DNA from: Peribacillus sp. FSL E2-0218 | GTDB taxonomy: Bacteria; Bacillota; Bacilli; Bacillales; DSM-1321 | Direction of reading: 5' to 3' | DNA length: 64,000 nucleotides | Assembly: GCF_037992945.1 (NCBI RefSeq) | Contig: NZ_CP150304.1 | Coordinates: 3,785,501 to 3,849,500, forward strand | In this document: positions 16,599-24,057 of the stretch, piece by piece | Layout of the letters: the number at the start of each line of letters is the position of its first letter | Numbering within the stretch: position 1 is the stretch's first letter | The notes under the pieces: generated by a model | The model's input: only the letters and a program-made list of their open reading frames with translations | Database searches by the model: none | What the model was told of the DNA's origin: nothing | Program-made: the position numbers and the translations under genes

Positions 16599-17339
16599 TT
16601 ACCAAGGCAGTGTATTCAAGAACCGGTATACATCCTCATACACCTGTTCACGCTCTCTGCCCAATGTAATGATATGGCCAGATTTCTCATACCATATCAA
16701 TGATTTATGCTGTGTATCCACTTCATTATATATAATAGATGCACTATTTCTGTAATCCGGGTCATCAAGACTTCCCTGTAACACAAGTGTAGGTGAAGTG
16801 ATCAAATCCAGTTTATCGGCTGTATCATTAATCATATCAAGTGCTTCCTGTAAGGATGACATTGGCTCCTCTTTAAGCTTATCCATTTCAGCGGCAACTT
16901 GTTCTGCATCTTTGCCCTCAAACTTCTTATAAGCTTGTGCATAACTGAGCATCCGATTATTTAATCGGTCTACATCATTCCCTATTGTAGGGGCACACAT
17001 GGAAACGACACCTGTTACAGGCAATTCAATTCCGACTTTTAATGAAAAGACACCGCCAAGGGAAATGCCTATAACGGCAATTTCTTCGTAGCCTTCATCC
17101 TTCAAGTATTGATACGCATTCTCTACATCTTCCCACCACTGCTTTGGACTCGTCTGAACAAGTTCCTCCGCAGGCAATCCATGCCCTCTATAAAGAGGTC
17201 CGTGGCAAGTATAATCGCGATCATGTAAATATTTCCCCAATTTTTTCATATCCCCCGTACTTCCGGTAAACCCGTGAAGTAAAAGGACAGCTCTATTTCC
17301 ACCTCTGTATGTGAATGACTCAGGTGCTTTCACTTTCAT
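16599..17339 (-). CDS. est: Carboxylesterase (Est30/YvaK-like)
   Basis: This 246-residue alpha/beta hydrolase aligns with the thermostable Bacillus/Geobacillus Est30 family. Nucleophile Ser93 lies in GISLGG, acid Asp192 in QGSLDDPDY, and base His222 in EKSGHIITL. The oxyanion-hole motif LLHGFTGS is near residue 20. It hydrolyses short-chain carboxyl esters, probably in the cytosol since there is no signal peptide. In B. subtilis the homologue sits beside secG and rnr; here it stands alone between an insertion element and a PadR gene. Its terminator hairpin was the target of insertion copy B. Confidence 0.92.
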   Translation of the reverse strand: MKVKAPESFTYRGGNRAVLLLHGFTGSTGDMKKLGKYLHDRDYTCHGPLYRGHGLPAEELVQTSPKQWWEDVENAYQYLKDEGYEEIAVIGISLGGVFSLKVGIELPVTGVVSMCAPTIGNDVDRLNNRMLSYAQAYKKFEGKDAEQVAAEMDKLKEEPMSSLQEALDMINDTADKLDLITSPTLVLQGSLDDPDYRNSASIIYNEVDTQHKSLIWYEKSGHIITLGREREQVYEDVYRFLNTLPW

Positions 17340-17591
17340 CTAACTAGGACCTTCTTTCTGCTCTTGTTGATAAATAGAATCTAAATGATTTTTAACAAAA
17401 AATCAATCAATACCCCTTGAGTAAGGTTTTCTCCTATCCCAATCCGTAATCTCATAGAACAATTCATAATTGGATATAGTAACCTTACACACTACATGCA
17501 ACTCATCCGTTCCGAAGCACATTTTACTATGATTGAATTTATTTAGCAATCGTCATTTAACCATTTTTTAAAAGAAAAGTAAAATGAACCT

Positions 17592-17617
17592 TGTGATACG
17601 ATGTACAACGCATTACA
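17592..17617. promoter_or_regulatory. Imperfect palindrome and extended -10 upstream of the PadR gene
   Basis: Twenty of 26 positions are symmetric around ATGTACAACG. The element overlaps TGATACGAT, which reads as an extended -10 (TGnTAnnnT). This is a plausible autoregulatory PadR site. The rest of 17340-17648 shows nothing I can name. Confidence 0.4.
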
Positions 17618-17648
17618 CTTTACTAACAAAATCAGGAGGCGGGTTGCT

Positions 17649-17969
17649 TTGGATAAGGAATTAATGAAAGGAAGCATCGACCTCCTTTTACTATCACTCC
17701 TACAACAAAAAAAGCTCTATGGCTATGAAATGACAAAGATCTTGAAGGAAATGAGCATGGGAAAATATGAGATCGGCGAAGGCACCCTCTACCCCGCCCT
17801 CAAACGGATGGAAGCAAAACAATTCATAAAAGGCCACTGGAAAGAATCCGAATCCGTCCGCAGGAAATATTATTCCGTCACCGAAATGGGCCAACTTGAA
17901 CTCGAACGGAAACGACAATGCTTTTCCCTCCTGGAAACCCTCATTCGAAAAAGTTCAGAAAAATTTTGA
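17649..17969 (+). CDS. PadR family transcriptional regulator
   Basis: This 106-residue PadR-type winged helix has the typical opening MKGSIDLLLLSLLQQKKLYGYEMTKIL, the wing motif GEGTLYPALKRMEAKQFI, and RRKYYSVTEMGQLEL. The start is the TTG at 17649, eight to nine bases after AGGAGG; the longer frame from 17601 lacks a site. PadR proteins repress efflux or detoxification genes and usually their own promoter. No obvious target lies directly downstream, where a tandem repeat follows. Confidence 0.87.
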   Translation: MDKELMKGSIDLLLLSLLQQKKLYGYEMTKILKEMSMGKYEIGEGTLYPALKRMEAKQFIKGHWKESESVRRKYYSVTEMGQLELERKRQCFSLLETLIRKSSEKF

Positions 17970-17980
17970 ACGATATGCTT

Positions 17981-18112
17981 GACTCGCGAATTTGGGGGTT
18001 TCACTCGGAAATTGGGCGTTTACTCGTCAATTTGAGCGTTTTCTCATGATTTTAAGGCTTCTACTCGCGAATTCCAGGCGTTTACTCGCTTGTACTCGAA
18101 AATCGGGCGTGT
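17981..18112. repeat. Degenerate tandem repeat, 20-22 bp period
   Basis: About six and a half units of the form TACTCGnnAATTTGGGCGTT run from 17981 to 18112. The first four are exactly 20 bases. The array follows the PadR stop and shows no convincing coding frame. Confidence 0.7.
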
Positions 18113-18185
18113 CCTTATGGATGATGGCTTTTTGTCGAGTGTTCAGGCTGCTCACATCCGTAGGAATAGGTAATTCCGCCATATA

Positions 18186-18212
18186 AAAAAGGGCCTAATT
18201 TGGCCCTTTTTC
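18186..18212 (-). terminator. Terminator of the queuosine-transporter/Cys-rich operon
   Basis: AAAAGGGCC pairs with GGCCCTTTT, followed by T on the minus strand. The stop codon of the small gene (18195-18197) lies within this hairpin. Confidence 0.8.
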
Positions 18213-18344
18213 ATCTATTTCTTTATGCTTGCGATAATTGGCGCAGGAGAGCTTCATGCATTCGCCTTGGACATGCGGACCGTATTTTTCACGAAAGGCT
18301 TCGAGGCAATAGCATCTGTCTTCTTTCTTTTTGGATCCATCCAT
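18195..18344 (-). CDS. 49-residue Cys-rich protein in the preQ1-regulated transporter operon
   Basis: From an ATG at 18344, with GGGAGGAG about 11 bases upstream, the frame encodes MDGSKKKEDRCYCLEAF and onward to the stop at 18195. Four cysteines (11, 13, 29, 34) are spaced C-X-C-X15-C-X4-C in a charged, soluble protein, which suggests a metal or redox site. It begins 21 bases after the transporter stop and ends inside the operon terminator, so it is the second gene of a preQ1-riboswitch transcript. I do not recognise a named family and assign no function. Confidence 0.65.
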   Translation of the reverse strand: MDGSKKKEDRCYCLEAFREKYGPHVQGECMKLSCANYRKHKEIDEKGPN

Positions 18345-18365
18345 CAAGCGTTTCACTCCTCCCAT

Positions 18366-18908
18366 TTAACCGGAGACTACGCGCTTCTCCAGCCTGATAT
18401 GGATTTGTCCGAGCAGTACGGCACCGATCGACTGAATGATCGTTTTTACGATGATTTGCCCGATGATCGCGGCTGGTACGGCTTCCCATGGCAGGATGTT
18501 GGCACCGAGTGGGCTTAGGCCGATCACGACAAAAAGCACCGAATCGAAAAAGCCTCCCACGATTCCGCTGTACAGCACCCTCCAGCTCATGGGCAACTTT
18601 AGCCGGGTATAAATTTCCGTATCGGCCGTTTCAGCCACTACGAACGATAATGCGGAAGCGAATACGATCAATAAAGTATCCCCTAATAAAAAGGATACAC
18701 AGGCAGATAATATGAGTGCGATGATGATGCAAAAATAGGTTTTCGCCCGGCCGAATTTATTTTGGACCAGATCTCGAAAGATGAATGTTCCTCCAATCAG
18801 CAACGTCCCCATCGGTATGATGAACATACCAAAATGTAATGGCATAAAAGCTGCTGTCACCACATTTGCGGTGATGATGGATACTAAATACAATAAAATT
18901 CTTAACAT
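18366..18908 (-). CDS. VUT family queuosine precursor transporter (YhhQ-like)
   Basis: This 180-residue protein has six hydrophobic segments. It carries signatures of the vitamin-uptake-transporter (DUF165) family: GTFIFRDLVQNKFGR, SALSFVVAETADTEIYTRLK and SGIVGGFFDSVLFVVIG. Family members such as E. coli YhhQ import preQ0/preQ1. The ATG has GAGGAG about ten bases upstream. A preQ1-I riboswitch with an overlapping terminator lies directly upstream, which strongly supports a queuosine-precursor substrate. A small Cys-rich gene follows in the same transcript. Confidence 0.9.
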   Translation of the reverse strand: MLRILLYLVSIITANVVTAAFMPLHFGMFIIPMGTLLIGGTFIFRDLVQNKFGRAKTYFCIIIALILSACVSFLLGDTLLIVFASALSFVVAETADTEIYTRLKLPMSWRVLYSGIVGGFFDSVLFVVIGLSPLGANILPWEAVPAAIIGQIIVKTIIQSIGAVLLGQIHIRLEKRVVSG

Positions 18909-18930
18909 GTCTTACAATCTCCTCTTACAG

Positions 18931-18961
18931 AAAAAACAGCACCCCAAGAAAGAGCACTGTT
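18931..18961 (-). terminator. Riboswitch terminator before the queuosine precursor transporter
   Basis: On the minus strand ACAGTGCTC pairs with GGGTGCTGT (with G-U pairs) and six T follow. It begins just past the aptamer tail. Confidence 0.75.
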
Positions 18962-18997
18962 CTCCTTAGTTTTTTTGAGAGGGTAGCTAGAACCTCT
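18962..18997 (-). ncRNA. preQ1-I riboswitch aptamer (transporter operon)
   Basis: Read on the minus strand, AGAGGTTCTAGCTACCCTCT followed by the A-rich tail CAAAAAAACTAAGGAG matches the preQ1 class I consensus, including the hairpin and pseudoknot tail. It precedes a queuosine precursor transporter. A nearly identical aptamer lies at 23835-23870. Confidence 0.93.
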
Positions 18998-19141
18998 TCC
19001 GCCCGAGCGGATTATTATTTTCCTTTTTTTATCGTAGCTTGAAAATGGTTGGAAATCAAGCAGTTTCCAGCTACGATGAAAATATCATGATACAATCGGG
19101 AAGAAAAGGAAAATCATGATGGGAAAGGAAGTCGTTTTTGT

Positions 19142-19582
19142 ATGGATACCCAGGTAACAACGAAATTCAAAATTGTCAAACCTAGCAATGATGTGTTCGA
19201 AGCGATCGTAAGCCCTGATAAAATCGGGAATTTTTGGTTCTCGACAAGTTCTGAAAGATGGGGTCAAGGCAAAACCATTACATTGAAATATGAGGAATAC
19301 GCGGCCGAGGTTATGATAACTGTACTAGAAATGGTCGAAAATAAGAAAATCGCATTTTCCTGGGGTAGCAATGATGAAGAAACGATGGTTACCATCCTGT
19401 TGGAAGAAGTGGATGAGACAAATACGATCATTGAAGTGAACGAAAAAGGTTTGAAAGCGGATGACCCCGAGATCATCAACAAAATGATCGGCCAAAAAGA
19501 AGGCTGGGTCTATACATTAACCTGTTTAAAGGGCTATCTGGAAAATGGCGTGCATACATTGAGGGCGTCCATCCTTTTTTAA
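19142..19582 (+). CDS. SRPBCC (AHSA1-like) domain protein
   Basis: This 146-residue single-domain protein has the START-like AHSA1 pattern: an N-terminal strand with VFEAIVSPDKIGNFWFSTSSERWGQGKT, then TVLEMVENKKIAFSWG, and a C-terminal helix (EGWVYTLTCLKGYLENG). Such proteins form a cavity that binds hydrophobic ligands; some bind Hsp90. No ligand can be inferred. The gene is convergent with the HD-domain gene, with seven bases between the stops. Confidence 0.8.
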   Translation: MDTQVTTKFKIVKPSNDVFEAIVSPDKIGNFWFSTSSERWGQGKTITLKYEEYAAEVMITVLEMVENKKIAFSWGSNDEETMVTILLEEVDETNTIIEVNEKGLKADDPEIINKMIGQKEGWVYTLTCLKGYLENGVHTLRASILF

Positions 19583-19589
19583 CATGGAC

Positions 19590-20579
19590 TCAAGGATGGC
19601 TGTTCATCCTGGGGTCCATCACTTTTACATACATTCCCCTTGTAGCTTTTTCACAGGCCTCGTTTCCCATGGTTTTCACTTTTTTCGATAGATTCGAGGC
19701 CCTCACCAATTGGCTTCCATGCATGACGGAGGGGTCGATCAGTCGCACTTTCGTTTTCCGATGGAGATCGTAGTCCGTTTGAACCTCATACAGCTTAACA
19801 TTCCCATGTATCCGTTTCAGCAGTTTTTTCAAGTCATCGTCTTCAATGGCGTGTAACAAGAGCATAACTTCTTCATCTTCACCAAGCAGGTCATCAAGGC
19901 CGATCAGCTTTTTATCCAAAGCCCATTTCAAGGTCCTGGCCAAGGCATCATAGCCATAAATATTAAGCGGATCCATGAAAAAATCGATCACTTCGCCATA
20001 ATACGTCTCCACGAACCATTCAGCAGCTTCAAGATCATCGAGGTACATGCGTCCGTCCACGATGATTATATGCTCCAGAAAGTCCGTTACGGATTCCAGC
20101 GTGATGTTTCCATAGTGATACATGTCACGGAGGGTATAATCGACTCGATCGGCGCATAGCTCAGGTGCGGATCGTTCCAATAGTTTCCATTCCGAATCAA
20201 AAATAGCTTCCAACTGAAATCCATACCGCTTCAGGATAAAGGGGATTTCGGAATTCATGATGATCTGTTCATATATTTTTTCATGATAATCTTCCTCTTC
20301 ACAATCGAGAACGAAATCGATGACGTGCGAGAAGGCCGTGTGGGATACGTCATGCAGCAGGCCAGCAATCTGTTCCTCCAATGATCCACCAAGCTTCATG
20401 ATCAATAACATCACGCCAACGGAATGGTCAAATCGTGTCACATTCCACTTCTCATTCACTAAATAACTGGCTCCTCCTTGATGCACCCCCTTCAACCTTT
20501 GGACCGGTTTACTTAACATCAGCTCTTCAAGAACCCCCTCTACAACGTACTGTCCATAGACACTATCCGAAACGATCAA
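19590..20579 (-). CDS. HD-domain phosphohydrolase
   Basis: This 329-residue HD-superfamily hydrolase has its metal ligands in RFDHSVG (His near 52), LLHDVSHTAFSHV (His-Asp near 75) and CADRVDYTLRD (Asp near 145). The overall pattern follows the dGTPase/YwfO-type group, but it is shorter than YwfO. It probably cleaves a phosphate ester of a nucleotide in the cytosol; the substrate is unknown. The 3' end of the gene can fold (ATGGAC/GTCCAT and AGGATG/CATCCT arms), which may serve as the end of the transcript. Confidence 0.82.
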   Translation of the reverse strand: MIVSDSVYGQYVVEGVLEELMLSKPVQRLKGVHQGGASYLVNEKWNVTRFDHSVGVMLLIMKLGGSLEEQIAGLLHDVSHTAFSHVIDFVLDCEEEDYHEKIYEQIIMNSEIPFILKRYGFQLEAIFDSEWKLLERSAPELCADRVDYTLRDMYHYGNITLESVTDFLEHIIIVDGRMYLDDLEAAEWFVETYYGEVIDFFMDPLNIYGYDALARTLKWALDKKLIGLDDLLGEDEEVMLLLHAIEDDDLKKLLKRIHGNVKLYEVQTDYDLHRKTKVRLIDPSVMHGSQLVRASNLSKKVKTMGNEACEKATRGMYVKVMDPRMNSHP

Positions 20580-20600
20580 GATTCACTGCACCCCTCTTCA

Positions 20601-20900
20601 TTATTCTAGATTGTAATCGGGTTCCTTCACAAAAATGATTTCCCCACTCTCCCCTTGCTTATATTGTTTTCTTGCCAATTCCCTTATCTGTTCCTCATCG
20701 TTCCAATCAATATCTTCGAGGTTGCCCTTATCCGCTTCATCACCATTGAGTATGACTTCATTTGTGATTACTCGATTTGCTGGATGAACGATAAACATGT
20801 CTCCTAGAGGATCAGTTTTTTTAAAAAAAAGGAGAGCGAATACAAAACAACCGGTCAATGCGATGATTATTGAAGATAATATGCCTACTTTCTTTTTCAT
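20601..20900 (-). CDS. Small exported or membrane-anchored protein, unknown function
   Basis: The 99-residue protein starts MKKKVGILSSIIIALTGCFVFALLFF: a basic start, a hydrophobic segment and a Cys that could be a lipobox (ALTGC) or simply part of a membrane anchor. The remaining 70 residues are hydrophilic and acidic (NEVILNGDEADKGNLEDIDWNDEEQ). The ATG has GGAAGGGATGAATGA upstream. It lies just behind the HD-domain gene on the same strand. I do not recognise the family. Confidence 0.6.
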   Translation of the reverse strand: MKKKVGILSSIIIALTGCFVFALLFFKKTDPLGDMFIVHPANRVITNEVILNGDEADKGNLEDIDWNDEEQIRELARKQYKQGESGEIIFVKEPDYNLE

Positions 20901-20964
20901 TCATTCATCCCTTCCATCCATATTTAACCATCCTTATTTTAATACAAATGGGTATGGTTGTATA

Positions 20965-21528
20965 TTACAAATCGATAACGGATCCCCCTTTTTCGGTTAC
21001 TGATACCTTCATATTGCCGATGAATTCATCATTAATAAAAATCTGTAAATCCCAGATGCCGGTTTCCGTAAAGGTCAAAATCGTGGTCGCCATGGAGGCA
21101 GGAACATCATTGCCCCCGCTTTTAAAGCTGACTGGCTGCGGCGTATACGTTTTAGGTAATTCTTCGATCGGCGTTTTACCATTGATCACTTCCCCTTTAA
21201 CTGTATGGCTCATTCCACTGCCAGCTTGAGCGGCCGTTACCTTAAGTTCGCCTAAAGGAATCTCTTCACCCTTTCTCCAAAAGAGCCATTCCAATACAGT
21301 TTCCTTATCCACCACTAAAGGTTTATCAATAAATCCGAATTTTCGCTCCTCCCCCCTGACCACATGCAGCATCATCACATCTTTTACTTGTTCAGTTATC
21401 GTGAATGTTGGTGCCGCGTGTAAAGCTTGGTAATCGGAAGCGAATCCTATTTCATCAGCATCAGCCTCGTTGGGCATTGTCAAACCGGTCAGCAGCAACA
21501 TGAATAAAACAGCCTTTTTTGATTTCAT
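20965..21528 (-). CDS. Secreted protein, possibly DUF4871-like
   Basis: This 187-residue protein has a signal peptide (MKSKKAVLFMLLLTGLTMPNEADA) with probable cleavage after Ala-Asp-Ala. The mature part is beta-rich: KFGFIDKPLVVDKETVLEWLFW, then a repeat-like ETGIWDLQIFINDEFIGNMKVSV near the C terminus. The second element resembles the DUF4871 pattern I recall from other bacilli, but this is uncertain. The ATG at 21528 has GGAGA upstream; an ATG 21 bases earlier does not. The 393 bases upstream (21529-21921), apart from the queE terminator, hold nothing I can identify. Confidence 0.65.
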   Translation of the reverse strand: MKSKKAVLFMLLLTGLTMPNEADADEIGFASDYQALHAAPTFTITEQVKDVMMLHVVRGEERKFGFIDKPLVVDKETVLEWLFWRKGEEIPLGELKVTAAQAGSGMSHTVKGEVINGKTPIEELPKTYTPQPVSFKSGGNDVPASMATTILTFTETGIWDLQIFINDEFIGNMKVSVTEKGGSVIDL

Positions 21529-21879
21529 AGGTCTCCTTCCACCGTTCATGGTTTACTATGTTAGACGAAGTAGACGAGGTTTCGTTTCATAAAAATGGCT
21601 ATTTTACGGTTTTTTTAAGTGATCTACCCTTTTTATTAACCACCGTGAAAATTTGCCATGAAATTACTGACCATTGGTAAAGAATATGGCAGGTCATGTT
21701 GGCTCATAATCTTTTCTTTCTCAATACGATTTCAGCTGATCTTGTCCCCTGGCGTTTCGGTGGACATACAGGGTCAAAGGTTTATGACGTCTTTCCTGCC
21801 TATACCGTAACGCAAATGGATCGTTTTGGACTTAAATAGACCACTTCATTGAAAGCTTCATATATTCAAACAGTTTAAG

Positions 21880-21913
21880 AAAAAAGGCAGTGTGAATATG
21901 CTTCACAATGCCT
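21880..21913 (-). terminator. Terminator of queCDE
   Basis: Twelve-base arms (21885-21896 with 21902-21913) with one mismatch, then a T run on the minus strand. Confidence 0.75.
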
Positions 21914-21921
21914 CCTCTTCT

Positions 21922-22650
21922 TTATACGCCCCGCTTGTTGCCCCATATATAGGTATGCAGCTGCGGGAGAACTTTCACGTCATTCAATTCATCATCGGCT
22001 ATCACTTTATCGATTAGCTCTTCATATTTCTTCAATAATCCGCTGATCAGATGCTGATCATCCGCCGTCCTGCTGTCGTCATTGCCGACCTGCAGATAAA
22101 AAGGAATGCCAGGATACCGCTCATGTACATGTTTGGCATATTGATAATCTTCTTCATTAAAGACGACAATCTTCAATGAGACATGGTTGTTGGGATTTCG
22201 GCCGGCAAGCTTCTCCAATATTTGATCGAGCACCGTAAAGTCCGTGCTCATTCCCGAGCTCGGCGGCTTAGGTGATAGCGTCAGTTCATCGATATCGAGA
22301 AACCAGTCCTGCCAACGGCTTCCTTGCGTTTCGACACCGATGTTGATTTTGTGTTCGCGCAGCAAGGCGATCAAGCCATTCAGATTTTTCAGAAGGGCCG
22401 GATTCCCCCCGGATATGGTCACGAAGGAAAAACCCGAGCCTCCAATTCGCTTCAGCTCGCCCCAAATTTCTTCTGCAGTCATCTGGACGGTATCTTCCTT
22501 CCCTGATCCATCCCAGGTAAAAGCCGAATCACACCACGAACAGGAATAATCGCAGCCAGCAGTACGAACGAACATCGTCTTTTGGCCAATGACCATTCCC
22601 TCACCTTGGATGGTCGGGCCGAAGATTTCCATAACCGGAAGTTTACTCAC
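21922..22650 (-). CDS. queE: 7-carboxy-7-deazaguanine synthase QueE
   Basis: This 242-residue radical SAM enzyme converts 6-carboxytetrahydropterin to 7-carboxy-7-deazaguanine, the ring-contracting step of queuosine synthesis. The cluster-binding motif reads CDYSCSWCDSAFTW (CX3CX2C). FGPTIQGEGMVIGQKTMF at the N terminus and LPQLHTYIWGNKRGV at the C terminus match Bacillus QueE. The GTG at 22650 overlaps the queD stop by eight bases and gives the standard N terminus; a frame extension to 22725 is inside queD. It is the last gene of a riboswitch-controlled queC-queD-queE operon. Confidence 0.95.
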   Translation of the reverse strand: MSKLPVMEIFGPTIQGEGMVIGQKTMFVRTAGCDYSCSWCDSAFTWDGSGKEDTVQMTAEEIWGELKRIGGSGFSFVTISGGNPALLKNLNGLIALLREHKINIGVETQGSRWQDWFLDIDELTLSPKPPSSGMSTDFTVLDQILEKLAGRNPNNHVSLKIVVFNEEDYQYAKHVHERYPGIPFYLQVGNDDSRTADDQHLISGLLKKYEELIDKVIADDELNDVKVLPQLHTYIWGNKRGV

Positions 22651-23116
22651 TTTCCATCCACTCCCGTCTCGCCTCGGCATAACTTGTCGGTGTTTCATAG
22701 AGACGGACAAATTCAACCCTGGCACCCTGGTAATCTTTCATTGAAAGGGCTTCGGCCATTTTTTCGTAGATCCAAACAACCATGTTTTCGGCTGTTGTAT
22801 TCATGGGCGGCAGCGTTTCATTCAAATAACGATGATCGAGGTGGATTTCAATTTCATTTTTCCATATTTCCTTCATGTCCCCGAAATCAATCATCAAACC
22901 GCGAGAATCGGTATATCCGCTCAATCCAAAGATGACCTTGTAGGTGTGACCGTGAAGATTCTTGCATTTCCCCTCATAGTCGTGCAGATGGTGTGCTGCG
23001 TCAAAAGTGAATTCCTTGCTGACCAGGACCCTCTTCTTTGTATAGTTCAGCTGGCTGCGCTGTATATCTTCATCTATTTTTTGAAGCTTATCGACGATTT
23101 TAAAACCATACATCAT
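22643..23116 (-). CDS. queD: 6-carboxytetrahydropterin synthase QueD
   Basis: This 157-residue protein of the PTPS/QueD family has the zinc histidines in FDAAHHLHDYEGKCKNLHGHTYK, with the catalytic Cys in GKCKNLHGH, and the LDHRYLNE and YETPTSYAE motifs. It makes 6-carboxytetrahydropterin from dihydroneopterin triphosphate. The N terminus carries about 30 extra residues before VSKEFTFDAAHHL; this is usual for Bacillus QueD. It overlaps the queC end by 17 bases and queE by eight, indicating translational coupling. Confidence 0.94.
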   Translation of the reverse strand: MMYGFKIVDKLQKIDEDIQRSQLNYTKKRVLVSKEFTFDAAHHLHDYEGKCKNLHGHTYKVIFGLSGYTDSRGLMIDFGDMKEIWKNEIEIHLDHRYLNETLPPMNTTAENMVVWIYEKMAEALSMKDYQGARVEFVRLYETPTSYAEARREWMESE

Positions 23117-23777
23117 GAGTGACCTCCCGTCTGCTTATATAGTCATCCAGCCCTTTTTTGCGCAGCTTACATGCCGGACATTCCCCACAGCCGTCAGATA
23201 TGACGCCATTATAGCAAGTCAGTGTCTTTTCGCGGACAAATTCGAACGCGCCAAGCTGATCGGCAAGCTCCCATGTTTCTTCTTTATTCAGCCACATAAG
23301 CGGCGTATCGATTACGAATGACTGGTCCATCGACAAGTTCAAGGTTACGTTCAACGATTTAATGAAAACATCGCGACAGTCAGGATATCCGCTGAAATCC
23401 GTTTCACAGACGCCTGTGACAATATGTTTAGCCCCGATCTGGCTGGCCAGAACCCCGGCAAACGAAAGGAACAGCAAATTCCTTCCCGGCACGAAGGTTG
23501 ATGGCAATTCGCCGTCTTCCCCGTCTTCCACTGCAATGTCACTTCTCGTCAACGCATTGGGCGCCAGCTGGTTCAGCAGCGACATGTCCAGGATATGATG
23601 GTTGATGCCCAGCTCCTTCGCTATTTGTTGGGCGCATTCGATTTCCAAGCTGTGCCGCTGATTATAATCGAAGGTCACTGCCTCGACTTCCTCGAATCTC
23701 TCCATCGCCCAAAACAAACAGGTCGTACTGTCCTGACCTCCGCTAAACACTACCACTGCCTTTTCTTTCTTCTTCAT
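23100..23777 (-). CDS. queC: 7-cyano-7-deazaguanine synthase QueC
   Basis: This 225-residue ATP-dependent enzyme converts 7-carboxy-7-deazaguanine to preQ0. It has the PP-loop VVFSGGQDSTTCLFW and a C-terminal zinc site (CYNGVISDGCGECPACKLR). The ATG at 23777 has AAGGAG upstream; the longer frame to 23813 runs into the riboswitch terminator. It is the first gene of the operon and lies behind a preQ1-I riboswitch, so the pathway is repressed by its product. queF, which follows queE in B. subtilis, is not present here. Confidence 0.95.
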   Translation of the reverse strand: MKKKEKAVVVFSGGQDSTTCLFWAMERFEEVEAVTFDYNQRHSLEIECAQQIAKELGINHHILDMSLLNQLAPNALTRSDIAVEDGEDGELPSTFVPGRNLLFLSFAGVLASQIGAKHIVTGVCETDFSGYPDCRDVFIKSLNVTLNLSMDQSFVIDTPLMWLNKEETWELADQLGAFEFVREKTLTCYNGVISDGCGECPACKLRKKGLDDYISRREVTHDVWF

Positions 23778-23800
23778 TTCTATAAAACTCCTTTTTACGG

Positions 23801-23834
23801 AAAAAAACAGCACCCTAAGAATAGAGTACTGTTT
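23801..23834 (-). terminator. Riboswitch terminator before queC
   Basis: ACAGTACTC pairs with GGGTGCTGT on the minus strand and is followed by seven T. It is directly downstream of the preQ1 aptamer. Confidence 0.75.
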
Positions 23835-23870
23835 CTCCTTAGTTTTTTTGAGAGGGTAGCTAGAACCTCT
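23835..23870 (-). ncRNA. preQ1-I riboswitch aptamer (queCDE operon)
   Basis: The minus strand reads AGAGGTTCTAGCTACCCTCT plus an A-rich tail ending in CTAAGGAG, the preQ1-I consensus. It is identical to the aptamer at 18962-18997 across the 36 bases, including the pseudoknot tail. Confidence 0.95.
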
Positions 23871-24057
23871 TCCGCCTTAACGCGGAATATACTATTTTCC
23901 AACCCAATCGTACCCTGAAAACGAGAAGAAATCAAGTTGTTTGTATAGGGTGACCAGACCTAATGGGAAACTTGGTATCCTGGACAAACCCATTAACATA
24001 TTCATCATTTTTCCGATAAATAAGTGAACAAACTTATTGATAAAGGGGTCCATTCAT

